Positions 1 through 8,215 of a stretch of DNA of 64,000 nucleotides are shown piece by piece. Positions within the stretch are counted from its first letter, which is position 1. Each line of letters opens with the position of its first letter. A model generated the notes under the pieces. The model saw nothing but the letters and a program-made list of their open reading frames with translations. It had not been told where the DNA came from and did no database searches. The translations under genes were made by a program, and so were the position numbers. Source of the stretch: Candidatus Streptomyces philanthi (GTDB lineage Bacteria > Actinomycetota > Actinomycetes > Streptomycetales > Streptomycetaceae); the NCBI GenBank assembly GCA_018114805.1, contig CP073042.1, forward strand, positions 4,943,501-5,007,500, in the 5' to 3' direction.

Positions 1-126
1 TAGCCGGATGCAGCGCGGTCCGCGTCCTTTTTGTCGCCAGTAGTAGAAGGTGGAACGAGTGATTTGCAGCTCGGCGCATACTTCGTCCACGGTCAACTTC
101 TGAGCGAGCCTCGTTGCTACCGCCAT
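1..126 (-). CDS. Excisionase-like helix-turn-helix protein, 3' end outside window
   Basis: The minus strand is open from an ATG at 126 to the left edge (42 codons seen). The translation begins MAVATRLAQKLTVDEVCAEL and continues with QITRSTFYYWRQKGRGPR, which is the MerR/AlpA-type fold of small excisionases: a helix with VDEVCAEL, a recognition helix ITRSTFYYWR, and a basic wing RQKGRGPR. Such proteins are typically encoded beside a tyrosine integrase and control excision of integrated elements. The integrase, if present, would lie to the left of the window. Family assignment is confident; the link to the conjugation genes at 6-15 kb is inference only. Confidence 0.75.
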   Translation of the reverse strand, partial: MAVATRLAQKLTVDEVCAELQITRSTFYYWRQKGRGPRCIRL

Positions 127-1009
127 GTGCTCATCACCCTCGCGAGGTGACCGGGGAGGTCGGCAGCCTCCGCGAGGGGCCGGGTTGCTGGGCACGAATA
201 AGGGCAGGGTGTGTCACGGGTCGGTACATCGGTGGAATTTCCTTGCTCAGGTACGAGGAGCGACGGAGATTGCGACAGCACAACCTCACTCGATGTGCGC
301 GAGGGCGATCGCCGGCAGGTGATCCGTGCGGCTCATCACAGGGCCGCCGTGGCAGAACTGCTCCGCCCCCTCGACTGTGCAGAATCGTCTGCGTTCGCCA
401 TGGCCCCACCGCCAAGCGCAGCCGAACGCGAACACCCCAATGGTCTTTGCGATCGCCGGTCTGGTTAGCCGGCGTCGTCGGCTATGTTGCGCGTCGATCC
501 CGAGTGCGCCCCTGTCGCAGCCGCGCAGAAAGCCAGCTGACGCGAATTCAGTGCTGAAGCCTCGCCCTACGAGACGGGCCTTGGCTGAACCGTTCTCCGT
601 GAGCCTGTTGAAGCGACGCGCAGTAACCTCCTCACGAAGGTGAAGTGTGCGCAAAGCAAGGCGAGCGGACCGAACGTCGCATTTCAGAGAGGGCGCTCGT
701 GAATAGGAACGGGGCAGCGAGATAACGCACTTGGTTAGGTGCTACTCCTGGCGCCAATCTGCTGCAACCCCGACATCTGACCTCATGTTTTCCCGCCAAT
801 TACAGATTGGCATGGCCTCGGACGGGTGCTCAAGTCCTCTGAGAATTTCCCTCGTCTGCCGTAAGCGAATACCGACGCTGGGTCGAAGTATTCACGGCTC
901 TCGACTCAACGAGAAGGTGGGAGCGATGCGCAGGCGCTGTTCGAGAGCAAGGCATCAGTTCGCTAAGGGCTGTACCGTGACTGCTTTTCACGGATGAGAT
1001 GATCTCGCC
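127..1009. other. Region without a recognisable gene
   Basis: Several open frames exist on both strands but none has a recognisable domain, a plausible ribosome binding site plus start, or a family-like sequence. The right end runs into an IS5-type remnant. Best read as intergenic or decayed DNA upstream of the excisionase-like gene. Confidence 0.4.
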
Positions 1010-1130
1010 GTGTTTGGTGTGATCACAGCGTCGGAGCCTTCCTGGATGGCCCCGTTCACCGGGCTGAGCCCGCGCCAGTTCGGCAAGCTGATCACCGCGC
1101 TCCGGCGCGAGAACCGGATCGAGGGTGCGG
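1010..1130 (+). pseudogene. IS5-type transposase, N-terminal fragment
   Basis: The translation VITASEPSWMAPFTGLSPRQ followed by FGKLITALRRE is the typical N-terminus of actinobacterial IS5-family DDE transposases. After ALRRE the similarity to the family stops abruptly and no catalytic domain follows, so only about 40 residues remain. Related scraps of the same kind of transposase occur at 21.1 kb (middle part), 22.9-23.3 kb and 35.9 kb (C-terminal part), so the window carries pieces of several dead copies. Confidence 0.6.
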
Positions 1131-1313
1131 CCGCACGCCGTGAAGCCCGTGCCCTTACCCAAGTACGGCATTCCCGCTGGCCGGCTGTGGTGAGGATGAG
1201 GGGCGTCGGCCACCGACGTCGCTGGGCGCCGTATCGCTCAGGGCTTCACTCGTGCGGGTGAGCGCTAGCGCATGCTCCGAGCTGCGGCCTGCTGTCCAGG
1301 TAAAACCACAGGG

Positions 1314-1965
1314 GTGAAGAAAATTCTCGCGCCCGGTCTGGGCGCTCTGTGTCTTGCACTGCTGCCCCTCATCCTCCCAGGCCGCTGAGGTGCTCACGCT
1401 CAGCGACGCGGTCGGCCGTATCAAGACCGCTGAAGAGGACCGCGTCGGATACACCCGCTCCTCCTTCAAACACTGGAACGCCGGCGAAGACCGCGCCGAC
1501 GGATGCAACACCCGCAACGAGGTGCTGCTGGCCGAGGCCATCGTCGCGCCGGCCGTCGGCCCCGGCTGCAAGATCTCTGGCGGCACGTGGCGCTCGTACT
1601 ACGACGGGCAAGAGGTCAACGGGCCCGCTGGCCTGGACATCGACCACATGGTGCACCTGGCCGAGGCGTGGGACTCGGGGGCCTCGGCTTGGACGCCGGC
1701 CAAGCGCGAGGCGTACGCGAATGATCAGCGCGCAGCTACTTCTCTCGTCGCGGTAACCGCCCGAACCAACAGGCAAAAGGCGGACCAGGAGCCCGCCGAC
1801 TGGCTCCCGCCGGTGCCGGAGGTGCGGTACCGTTACGCGGCGGAGTGGGTCTCCACCAAGCTGCGCTGGCAGCTGAGTGCGGACCAGCCCGAGCTCGAAG
1901 CTCTCAAGGTCTTCGCCGAGGGCGCGTGCGAGGACACCGTGGTCCAGTACACCGTGGTCAAGTAG
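1314..1965 (+). CDS. Secreted HNH endonuclease family protein (frameshifted at the signal peptide)
   Basis: From about 1375 the frame reads AAEVLTLSDAVGRIKTAEED and continues with LDIDHMVHLAEAWDSGASAW and NDQRAATSLVAVTART, the DHxxxLxEAWxSG core plus downstream Asn/Arg region of the HNH (DUF1524/GmrSD C-terminal-like) family of extracellular actinobacterial nucleases. A signal peptide VKKILAPGLGALCLALLPLI begins at GTG 1314 but is in another frame, and that frame stops at a TGA near 1386. A one-base indel at about 1360-1375 therefore separates export signal and nuclease domain. Corrected length is about 215 residues, usual for the family. A strong terminator follows at 2059. Likely role: degradation of extracellular DNA; as written, it would not be exported. 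Confidence 0.75.
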
Positions 1966-2058
1966 CTCGGCGTGCTCTGCCGTGGGCCGAGAAGGTGAGC
2001 CGCTGACGGCTGGCCCCCGGCGGGAGTTGCATGGTGACCGACTAGGCGGCGTACGGCG

Positions 2059-2099
2059 CGGGCCCGGTCCTCTGACCAATGTTCAGAGGACCGGGCCCG
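2059..2099 (+). terminator. Strong hairpin terminator
   Basis: A perfect 17-bp inverted repeat (CGGGCCCGGTCCTCTGA and its complement) encloses a 7-nt loop. It lies 94 bases after the HNH stop codon. There is no T-tract, which is common for Streptomyces terminators. Confidence 0.8.
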
Positions 2100-2328
2100 G
2101 TTCGTGCACGCCACCGCAGGCCATGTGGGGGAGGCGTCATCGGTTAGGCGCAGCGAGGGCGCCCCGGAGGTGGGGGCCGCGTGCTTGGTTCGCTGGCTGG
2201 GTCTTCCCTTTCATGTGGAAGGGGCGTGCAGCCAGCTTGTGCGCCCTGTCGCGGCGACTCCGCCTGGCCGTAGCGTCACCACGGGGCCGTGGTGGCTCGG
2301 AGCGGGCGTCTAATGAGAAGGGGCCGGA

Positions 2329-3518
2329 GTGAAGCGACGGAGTGTGCTGGCAGCAGGGGTTGGACTGGGGAGCGCTGCCTTCGCCGGGCTGCCGGCGGTG
2401 GCGTGGGCAGCCTCGGTGCCGCGGTTGTCCACCGGCGACATCGCTGCGAGCCGCCGGCTGTTCACCGCCGGCTCCTACGTGCGGCTGGGCGAGGTGCTGC
2501 CGCGGCTCCTGGTCGCTGCTGGCCGCAGCGCCGAGCAGGGCCCGGCCGGCGCGGCCAAGGCCGCACGCGTGTGGGTACTCGCCTCCCAACTCGCCGTCAA
2601 GCAGGACCGCACCGAGACGGCTGGCGCGTACGCGCAACAGGCCGGCGCCGCGGCCCGCCGCTCCGGTGACCCGGTGGTGCTCGCCGCTGCGGCCCGCGCG
2701 GCCGCGACCCCACTGCGCCGCACGGCCGCACCGACGAGGCCCTACACCTACTGGAAGAGGCGCGCACCCACCTGACGGTCGGCCCCCAAGTCACCGCGGC
2801 CGGGCTGGAAGCGGCGGGCATGGCAGCGCTCACCGCCTCCTACACCGCGGCCCAGGCCCACCGATCCCTCATGGCGTGCGAGCTCGCGTGCCAGGCCGAG
2901 GAGATCGCACACCACCTCGCCGGCCACCCGCACGCCGAAGCCGGCCGCCCGCGGGAGCTGACCGTCGACCAGTGCGCCCTCTATCGCATCGGGATTCATC
3001 GACACCTCGGCGATCTCGATACCGTCCTCGCCACAGCGCGCCGGCTGCACCTCGCCCAGCTACCCACCGCCAAGCGCCGCGCCCGCGCCGCCACCGACAC
3101 AGCCCGCGCCCTCCTTGATGCCGGCGACGTTACCGGCGCCTTCACCCAGTTGCGCCTCGCCGAGATCGCCGCTCCGCTCGAGGCCCGCCGACCCTCGGTG
3201 CGGACGCTCATCGGCCAAGTCGCCGAGCTGCGCCCCGACCTGCCGGGCCTGAGCAATTGCGCGAGTTGCGACGGGTGCCCGTCAGGCGGGAGCCAGTTGG
3301 TGGCCGCCTGGTCCCGTACTGCTTCACCGGGCCGCGCTCGGCACCATGCGGCCGCCTGTGGCCGTGCGCATTGCGCATTCGCCGGGCGCCACGGGGGAGG
3401 GGCCGGGGCCGACCGCCGGCCACCGTCGGGCAGGGCCTGGTGTCGGGGCAGGGGCGTGGCGTCATATGGCCCTCCTCGCGCCCTGTCCCCGGCTGACACC
3501 CTTTCTTACCGTTGGTGA
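2329..3518 (+). CDS. Tat/Sec-signal TPR-like protein of the Streptomyces regulator type (frameshifted)
   Basis: It starts MKRRSVLAAGVGLGSAAFAG with a twin-arginine-like or lipid-free signal segment ending AVAWA, followed by a helical repeat region (LSTGDIAASRRLFTAGSYVR, LLVAAGRSAE, LASQLAVKQDRTETAGAYAQ) characteristic of tetratricopeptide-type proteins that in Streptomyces accompany or replace the C-terminal part of XRE regulators. The frame changes near 2715-2735: the first part ends out of frame in TPLRRTAAPT, and the second part resumes as TDEALHLLEEARTHLTVGPQ through LRPDLPGL at about 3250. Beyond 3250 the sequence in the same frame to the stop at 3518 looks unlike the rest, so the true C-terminus may be shorter. 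No DNA-binding domain is visible. Function unknown. Confidence 0.6.
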
Positions 3519-3547
3519 CAGAGCGACCACGGACCGGGGAGGGGCGC

Positions 3548-3835
3548 ATGCGTCCTCGCATTCCCATCGTCATCACCGCCCTGGCCGCTGGCGCCCTGTT
3601 CGCGCTGGCCCTGCCCACATCCGCCGGGGCTGCCAGCGGCCACTTCGACTACACCTTGGGTGGGAGCGGGAAGACCCTCACCAACCCGGTCAACGGCCGG
3701 TGCTACTCCATCGCCGGCGCCACCGCGGTGGGGAACTACACCGACCGCAGTGCCACCGTCTTTAGGGGGATCGGGTGCATGGGATCGCCCACCCTCGTGT
3801 GCAGCGGGTACCGGACGACCGGGAAGTTCAGCTGA
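3548..3835 (+). CDS. Small secreted protein of unknown function
   Basis: The ATG at 3548 follows a purine-rich GGGGAGGGG and opens a 95-residue protein with a clear Sec signal peptide: MRPRIPIVITALAAGALFAL followed by ALPTSAGAA as cleavage region. The mature part, about 65 residues, contains three cysteines (GRCYS, GIGCM, LVCSG) and Gly/Thr-rich segments, consistent with a small beta-rich extracellular protein. I do not recognise the family. Intact reading frame. Confidence 0.6.
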   Translation: MRPRIPIVITALAAGALFALALPTSAGAASGHFDYTLGGSGKTLTNPVNGRCYSIAGATAVGNYTDRSATVFRGIGCMGSPTLVCSGYRTTGKFS

Positions 3836-4241
3836 TCGCCCGTCATGCTGACTTTTCGCTGTTCCTCGCGGTGAACGATCTCCGTGAGGAGCGCTCTCCC
3901 CTCGCCGGCCGGGACCACCGCGCACGGCATAAGAAGCTGCACGGGGCACGGTGCGAAGCGTCGTTCCTCAAGCAGCGCCGACCGGACAGCGGCCGCGCGT
4001 TGTCGCCGGCGCTGTCGGGCGTGGCCGGGGCGGCCGCCATCGCCACCCACTGCCTGGGACTCAGCCGGCCGAAGACCATGAGGCCCTGTGGGGCCTGCTA
4101 CCGCATCTACACCGCCCGGTGGTTGTCCGACCTCCCCACCCACCACCCGCGCCTGCCGGCAGCGTTCAAGACTCGCGGGAAGAAGCGTCGGGTCGGCTGC
4201 TGCAGAGCGCTCTGCGGCAGCCTGGGGTGTCCCGCGCCGTC
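3836..4241. other. No recognisable gene
   Basis: The plus strand has a long open frame through this stretch but its translation has no recognisable domain, and no ribosome binding site or convincing start is seen. It separates the secreted-protein gene from the convergent acyl-CoA dehydrogenase. Confidence 0.35.
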
Positions 4242-5387
4242 TTAGAGGCCTAGTTCGCGGGCGATGATGTTGTGTTGGATGTCGGATGTTCCCGAGTAGA
4301 GCAGTGACCCGATGGCGTCTCGCAGTTGCCAGGATTCGGGGTTTTCGGATAAGTAGCCCTTTGCTCCCTGGAGGCGGACGGCGTCGAGGGAGGACTGTAC
4401 GTAGGCCTCGGAGACGAATAGCTTGGCGACGGCTGCCTCCAGGGTGGCGCTTTCGCCTTGGTCTTTGAGTTCGCCGATGCGTTGGACGAGGGCCCGCGCG
4501 GCGTCTAGCCGGACTTTCATGTCGGCGATGCGGTGGGAGACCGCTTGGAACTTGCCGATCGGCTGGCCGAACTGCTGGCGCCGGCGGGCGTGGTCGACGG
4601 CCTTTTCGACCTGACGGCGCATTACGCCCAGGCACGCTGCCAGGATGGATCCGCGCTCGTACTCCATGGCACTTTCGAAGACCTGGCTTCCGCGGCCTGG
4701 CCGCCCCAGGACCGCGCTGTCGGCTACCCAGCATCCTCGTAGGTCGATAAGGCCCATCGCAGCGGTGCGTAGGCCCATCTTGTCGAAGGCCGAGCTGCCC
4801 TGTACGCCGGGGGTGTCGGCTTCCACCAGGAAGGCGGTGATACCAAGGGGTCCGGCCTTCTCGTCGAGGGTCGCGTAGACGACCATCAGGTCGGCCACCG
4901 GGGCACTGGTGATGTAGGTCTTGGTGCCGTTGAGGAAGTAGCCGCCCTCTGCGGGTCGCGCGCTTGTCTTCATCGCGTAGATGTCCGAGCCCGCCTCTGG
5001 CTCGGTCGAGGCGTTCGCTCCGATCAGTGTTCCGTCCGCCAGGCCTGGCGGGTAGCGCTCCCGCTGTTCGGGCGTGCCGTAGAGCACGAGCGGGACCATG
5101 GTCCTCCACAGGTGGGCGTTGAGTGAGAACAGGAGGCCCTGGTCATCGGTTCCGTATCCGAGTCCCTCCATGACCGCGATCAGGTCGCTAAGTCGGGGCA
5201 TCGAATCGCCGTTGGTCGGGATCGCCATCCTCAGCAGGCCGAAATCGGCGCAGAGCTTCCACGCGGCTCTGTCGAAGGCGCCGTCCCGGTTGCGCCCGGT
5301 GACGTCGTCGTTCAGACTCCGGCGGGCGAAGTTCGCGGCACGGTCGAAGAGTTCGCGTCCTCGTTCGTCGGTTCTGATGGCTGGTAC
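4242..5387 (-). CDS. Acyl-CoA dehydrogenase, prolyl-carrier-protein dehydrogenase-like
   Basis: Flavin-dependent acyl-CoA dehydrogenase fold: FGLLRMAIPTNG near the N-terminus, the FAD/substrate segment IGANASTEPEAGSD, the KTYITSAPVADLMVVYATL strand region, YERGSILAACLGVMRRQVEK, the QFGQPIGKFQAVSHRIADMK helix and a C-terminus LRDAIGSLLYSGTSDIQHNI. The GTSDIQ ending and the YERGSI segment resemble PltE/RedW enzymes that oxidise carrier-protein-bound proline to pyrrole-2-carboxyl. The gene directly upstream encodes the end of an adenylating ligase, as in those pathways. About 380 residues. No good start codon is visible near 5387 (the codon there is GTA), so the 5' end may be altered. Specific substrate is inference; family is certain. 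Confidence 0.8.
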   Translation of the reverse strand, partial: VPAIRTDERGRELFDRAANFARRSLNDDVTGRNRDGAFDRAAWKLCADFGLLRMAIPTNGDSMPRLSDLIAVMEGLGYGTDDQGLLFSLNAHLWRTMVPLVLYGTPEQRERYPPGLADGTLIGANASTEPEAGSDIYAMKTSARPAEGGYFLNGTKTYITSAPVADLMVVYATLDEKAGPLGITAFLVEADTPGVQGSSAFDKMGLRTAAMGLIDLRGCWVADSAVLGRPGRGSQVFESAMEYERGSILAACLGVMRRQVEKAVDHARRRQQFGQPIGKFQAVSHRIADMKVRLDAARALVQRIGELKDQGESATLEAAVAKLFVSEAYVQSSLDAVRLQGAKGYLSENPESWQLRDAIGSLLYSGTSDIQHNIIARELGL

Positions 5388-5700
5388 AGGAGCTCCAGAC
5401 GTTTGTAGTCGGTCTTGCCGGTGGACGTGCGGGGCAGTTCTTCCAAGACCTGGAAGTGCTCTGGGAGCATGCACCGAGGCAGGCGGCTCTGGCAGTAGCG
5501 CTTGAGGTCGGGTGCCGAGGGCGCCCCGCCGGGGGCGATGACGACCCCGGTGATGACTCGTTGGCCGTCGGCCTCGGCGCTGATGACGGCCGCGTCGCTC
5601 AGCTCGGGGTGTGCGGCCAGGGCCTTCTCGATCTCGTCGAGCTCGATCCGGTAGCCGTGGCGCTTGACCATCCGGTCGCGCCGGCCCTTGAAGACCGAAG
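5312..5700 (-). pseudogene. 3' end of an amino-acid adenylating ligase
   Basis: The reading frame contains the hinge and C-terminal subdomain of an ANL-superfamily enzyme: GRRDRMVKRHGYRIELDEIE (A8 hinge motif), a middle segment with VITGVVIAPGG, LPEHFQVLEELPRTSTGKTD with the A10 lysine. Upstream of FKGRRDRM the sequence no longer looks like the family, so the catalytic N-terminal 300-400 residues are missing and the break is at about 5697. It is joined to the acyl-CoA dehydrogenase with a 25-codon overlap. The pair resembles proline-activating ligase plus prolyl dehydrogenase (RedM/RedW, PltF/PltE). Truncation makes it non-functional. Confidence 0.75.
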
Positions 5701-6072
5701 GACCAGCAGGGCAACGGCTGGACAGCCCACCTCTCACCCAGCACCCCCATGCACGTGGTGCAAGCTTTCGCAGCCGCACTCGCGCACCCCGAACCACTCA
5801 TGCGCCCGCGTGGCCGCGTACCTCTTAGTGCACAGATTCGTACCTGGTCGGTCTCCGTCACGCCTTCCCAACTCAGCGCGTGGCAGCAAGCCCGGAGCAT
5901 GGCAGCCCGCGCTGCCACCTGGGCTCGCAACAGCGCTCGACACACCCGGCCACGCACCACCGCCCGACCCCACGCCCCCTACGGCGGCCTACGAACCCAC
6001 CGTTGACTTGCACCAAGGAGCATCTGCTGCCTGATCTCATCCCCGGCCTCCCTGCGCACCATAACCGAGACG
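5701..6072. other. Junction region, no gene seen
   Basis: This stretch lies between the truncated ligase and the first gene of the conjugation-type module. No domain is recognisable on either strand. It should contain the breakpoint that removed the front of the ligase gene. Confidence 0.4.
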
Positions 6073-6383
6073 TTGTCAAACCTCACCGATTACCTGCGTG
6101 CGAGCCCTGACCCCGCGCAGGCCCTGGCCCTCCTCGCGCCCTTGGTCGACGAGGACACCGCGGGCTGCCCATCCAGCTCGGCGACACCCTGTGCGCCCTG
6201 GCGCGCCTCCTGCACGATCACCCGCACGCTCCATCCCCCACACAGGTCAATCTGATCGCCGAGTTGCGCATCGCCGCGAGGGAGCTGGCCGACCAACACG
6301 TGCTCCACTACGTGCTTGACGATCTCCGTGGCCTGTACGGCAGTGCCGTCGCGAGCGAGCCCAGGCGCTGCCAGTGCCGCTAA
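6073..6383 (+). CDS. Small conserved-looking protein upstream of DUF317 (frameshifted)
   Basis: A TTG at 6073 opens MSNLTDYLRASPDPAQALAL followed by LAPLVDEDT. About 6165 the frame shifts by one base and continues as LPIQLGDTLCALARLLHDHP, VNLIAELRIAARELADQHVL and LDDLRGLYGSAVASEP to the TAA at 6381. The corrected product is about 103 residues and largely helical. Its end overlaps the GTG start of the next gene (GTGCCGCTAA), a sign of translational coupling. Function not recognised. Confidence 0.5.
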
Positions 6384-7199
6384 GCGAACGCCAGCTCGTC
6401 GCGTTCGCTGACAAGCACGCCTGGCAGATTCCCTTCTACACGAGCCCTCGCCACCTCGCCGGCCCGGGCGATGCCCGCCACGTCACCCACGCGCTGGCCG
6501 CCGTCGGATGGAGTGTCCTCTCAGACCCCCTCGGTACGGAGATCGTCCTGCGCAGCCCCGACCTGCGCCACCGCCTGCAGTTCGATCCGCAGTCTCGCAG
6601 CAGCGCGTGGTGGCGACTGCGGGCGCAGCCCACGGACACCGAGGTCGGCTGGTACGCCGAGTTCGGCGAACTCATACCGGTCGAGGTCCTCGCCGGCTTC
6701 ACCGAGGCTCTCATCACCGCGCCGGAACGGCAGGTGGACCCGTGGCAACAGGTGACCTCGGCGGGTTGGCATCGCGACTCGAAGAGCACGCACGGCGCGC
6801 TCGCCAGATGCCATGTGCTACATCGAACGGCGCCCGGCAAGCGAATTCGGTCACCAGCCCTACTGGCATGTGGAGGCCCGCGAGCTCGGCCACCGACAGT
6901 TTCCTGGCTCGCGTATCTGGCACGCCTACTTCGACGAGCACACCCCCGCCTACCTGGTCGGCTCGTTCCTGAGCGCGTTGGTCGACCCTCGCCCGCTGCA
7001 GAGGGGCATGTCCGATTGTGCCGGCCACTACAGCGCGGTACAGGAACCCAGCCCGCACAGTCCGCAGCAGATCGTTGACGCTCACACCCAGCGCTTGCAG
7101 TCCCTGCGCGCACGCTCACGCGCCGCCCGTCGGCAGCAGACGACACCGGCGACGCCGCCGGCGCAGGGCGGTCCCGGCCAGCCGGCTCCTCGCCGCTGA
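6374..7199 (+). CDS. DUF317 (SPDY-type) domain protein 1 (frameshifted)
   Basis: Contains the DUF317 pattern: FYTSPRHLAGPGDARHVTHA, LGTEIVLRSPDLRHRLQFDP, a WWRLRA segment, WYAEFGELIPVEVLAGFTEA and, after a one-base shift near 6805-6815, a second half with RIWHAYFDEHTPAYLVGSFL and SALVDP. The xFDEHTPxxLV motif recurs in the next gene at 7917. The C-terminal tail is Ser/Arg/Gln-rich and low complexity. About 275 residues when corrected. DUF317 proteins are found in Streptomyces beside conjugative coupling ATPases, as here, but their biochemical role is not known. Confidence 0.75.
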
Positions 7200-7349
7200 A
7201 GCGATCTCGCCCCGCATGATGCGCTGCCGCCCTCGTCCCACCCGGGCAGCAGCCCCGCGTACGAGCACGCGCCCACCTGGCACTCGGGGGCTGCTTGCGG
7301 CAAGGCCCTCCGGTAGGTCAACTCCGCTGAGAGCGGGCCTCGTTCGTAC

Positions 7350-8185
7350 ATGACGCGCGCACCGGCTCCCACGTCCGCTCAGTGGACAACGGTGCGGAAG
7401 GGATACATGGCTTTGACTCCCGCGACCGTCGAGGTTGACTTCATCACCCCGCGCCATCTGGCCGGGGGCGGGGACCCCGCCTGGGTCACCGTTCCCCTTC
7501 ACCGCGCCTGTGGCTGGAGCCACGGCAGTGGCCCCTTGATGACGCGCGTCCTGCTCTCCAGCCCCGATCAGAGGGCTCTGCTGCGTCTGGAGCCCGGGCC
7601 CGGGGGCCCGTGGTGGGCGCTCAAGCACGCCGCGGAACCCAACCGGCCCGCCTGGCAGGCGACCTTCGGCGCACGTACTCCGGTCGAACTCATCGCCGCC
7701 GTGACTGACGCCCTCACCGACCCCGCTCCAACCCTGAGCGTGCCCTGCGGCCCGTACGAGCCGCTCCAGGCATTTGGTTGGTCACCCTACGAGGACGACG
7801 GTCTCCTCTCGCCGGACAAGACGGCGTATGTCGAGCGCCTGGGACCGCCGGGTTACCCCAGGGTGTGGCTGTTCACCGCCACGCTTGCCTGGCACCGGAA
7901 CGTGTGGCAGGCCGGCTTTGACGAGCACACGCCCGCGCGCCTGGTCACGGCCTCACCGCCGCGCTCGGCGATCCGACGCCCGTAGCGCGCACTGACGGCG
8001 GGCGTTGTCTGGCGACCCTTGCCCCGAACCTCATCGGCCGCCGGACTACGGACGTGCTCGCCACGTTGGTAGCCGAAGTGTTGGACGAACGCGTCCACAC
8101 CCTGGCTGCCCGCCGAGCCATCCGGCCAACCAGCCCGATGCCCCCGCGGCAGCAACCACCAGCCCAACGCGGTCACAGCCGCTGA
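7350..8185 (+). CDS. DUF317 (SPDY-type) domain protein 2 (frameshifted)
   Basis: Begins MTRAPAPTSAQWTTVRKGYM and carries the same domain as its neighbour: FITPRHLAGGGDPAWVTVPL, VLLSSPDQRALLRLEPG, WWALKHAAEPNRPAWQATFG and WQAGFDEHTPARLV. The frame shifts at about 7950-7960, after which FTAALGDPTPVA continues to a TGA at 8183. The paralogue is about 35 percent alike by eye at these motifs, so this looks like an old tandem duplication. The gap 7200-7349 in front of it holds no gene that I can see. Confidence 0.7.
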
Positions 8186-8215
8186 CCCTCATCCTCGCCT
8201 GGAAGCGCCTAGCCC

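Noticed and set aside
3736..5109. 457-codon minus-strand ORF
   Set aside because: It is the +1 shadow of the acyl-CoA dehydrogenase, which has the clear family motifs in the other frame.
5456..6034. Plus-strand ORF over the ligase stub and junction
   Set aside because: The first half is antisense to the adenylating-ligase motifs and the second half is Pro/His/Arg-rich without a domain.
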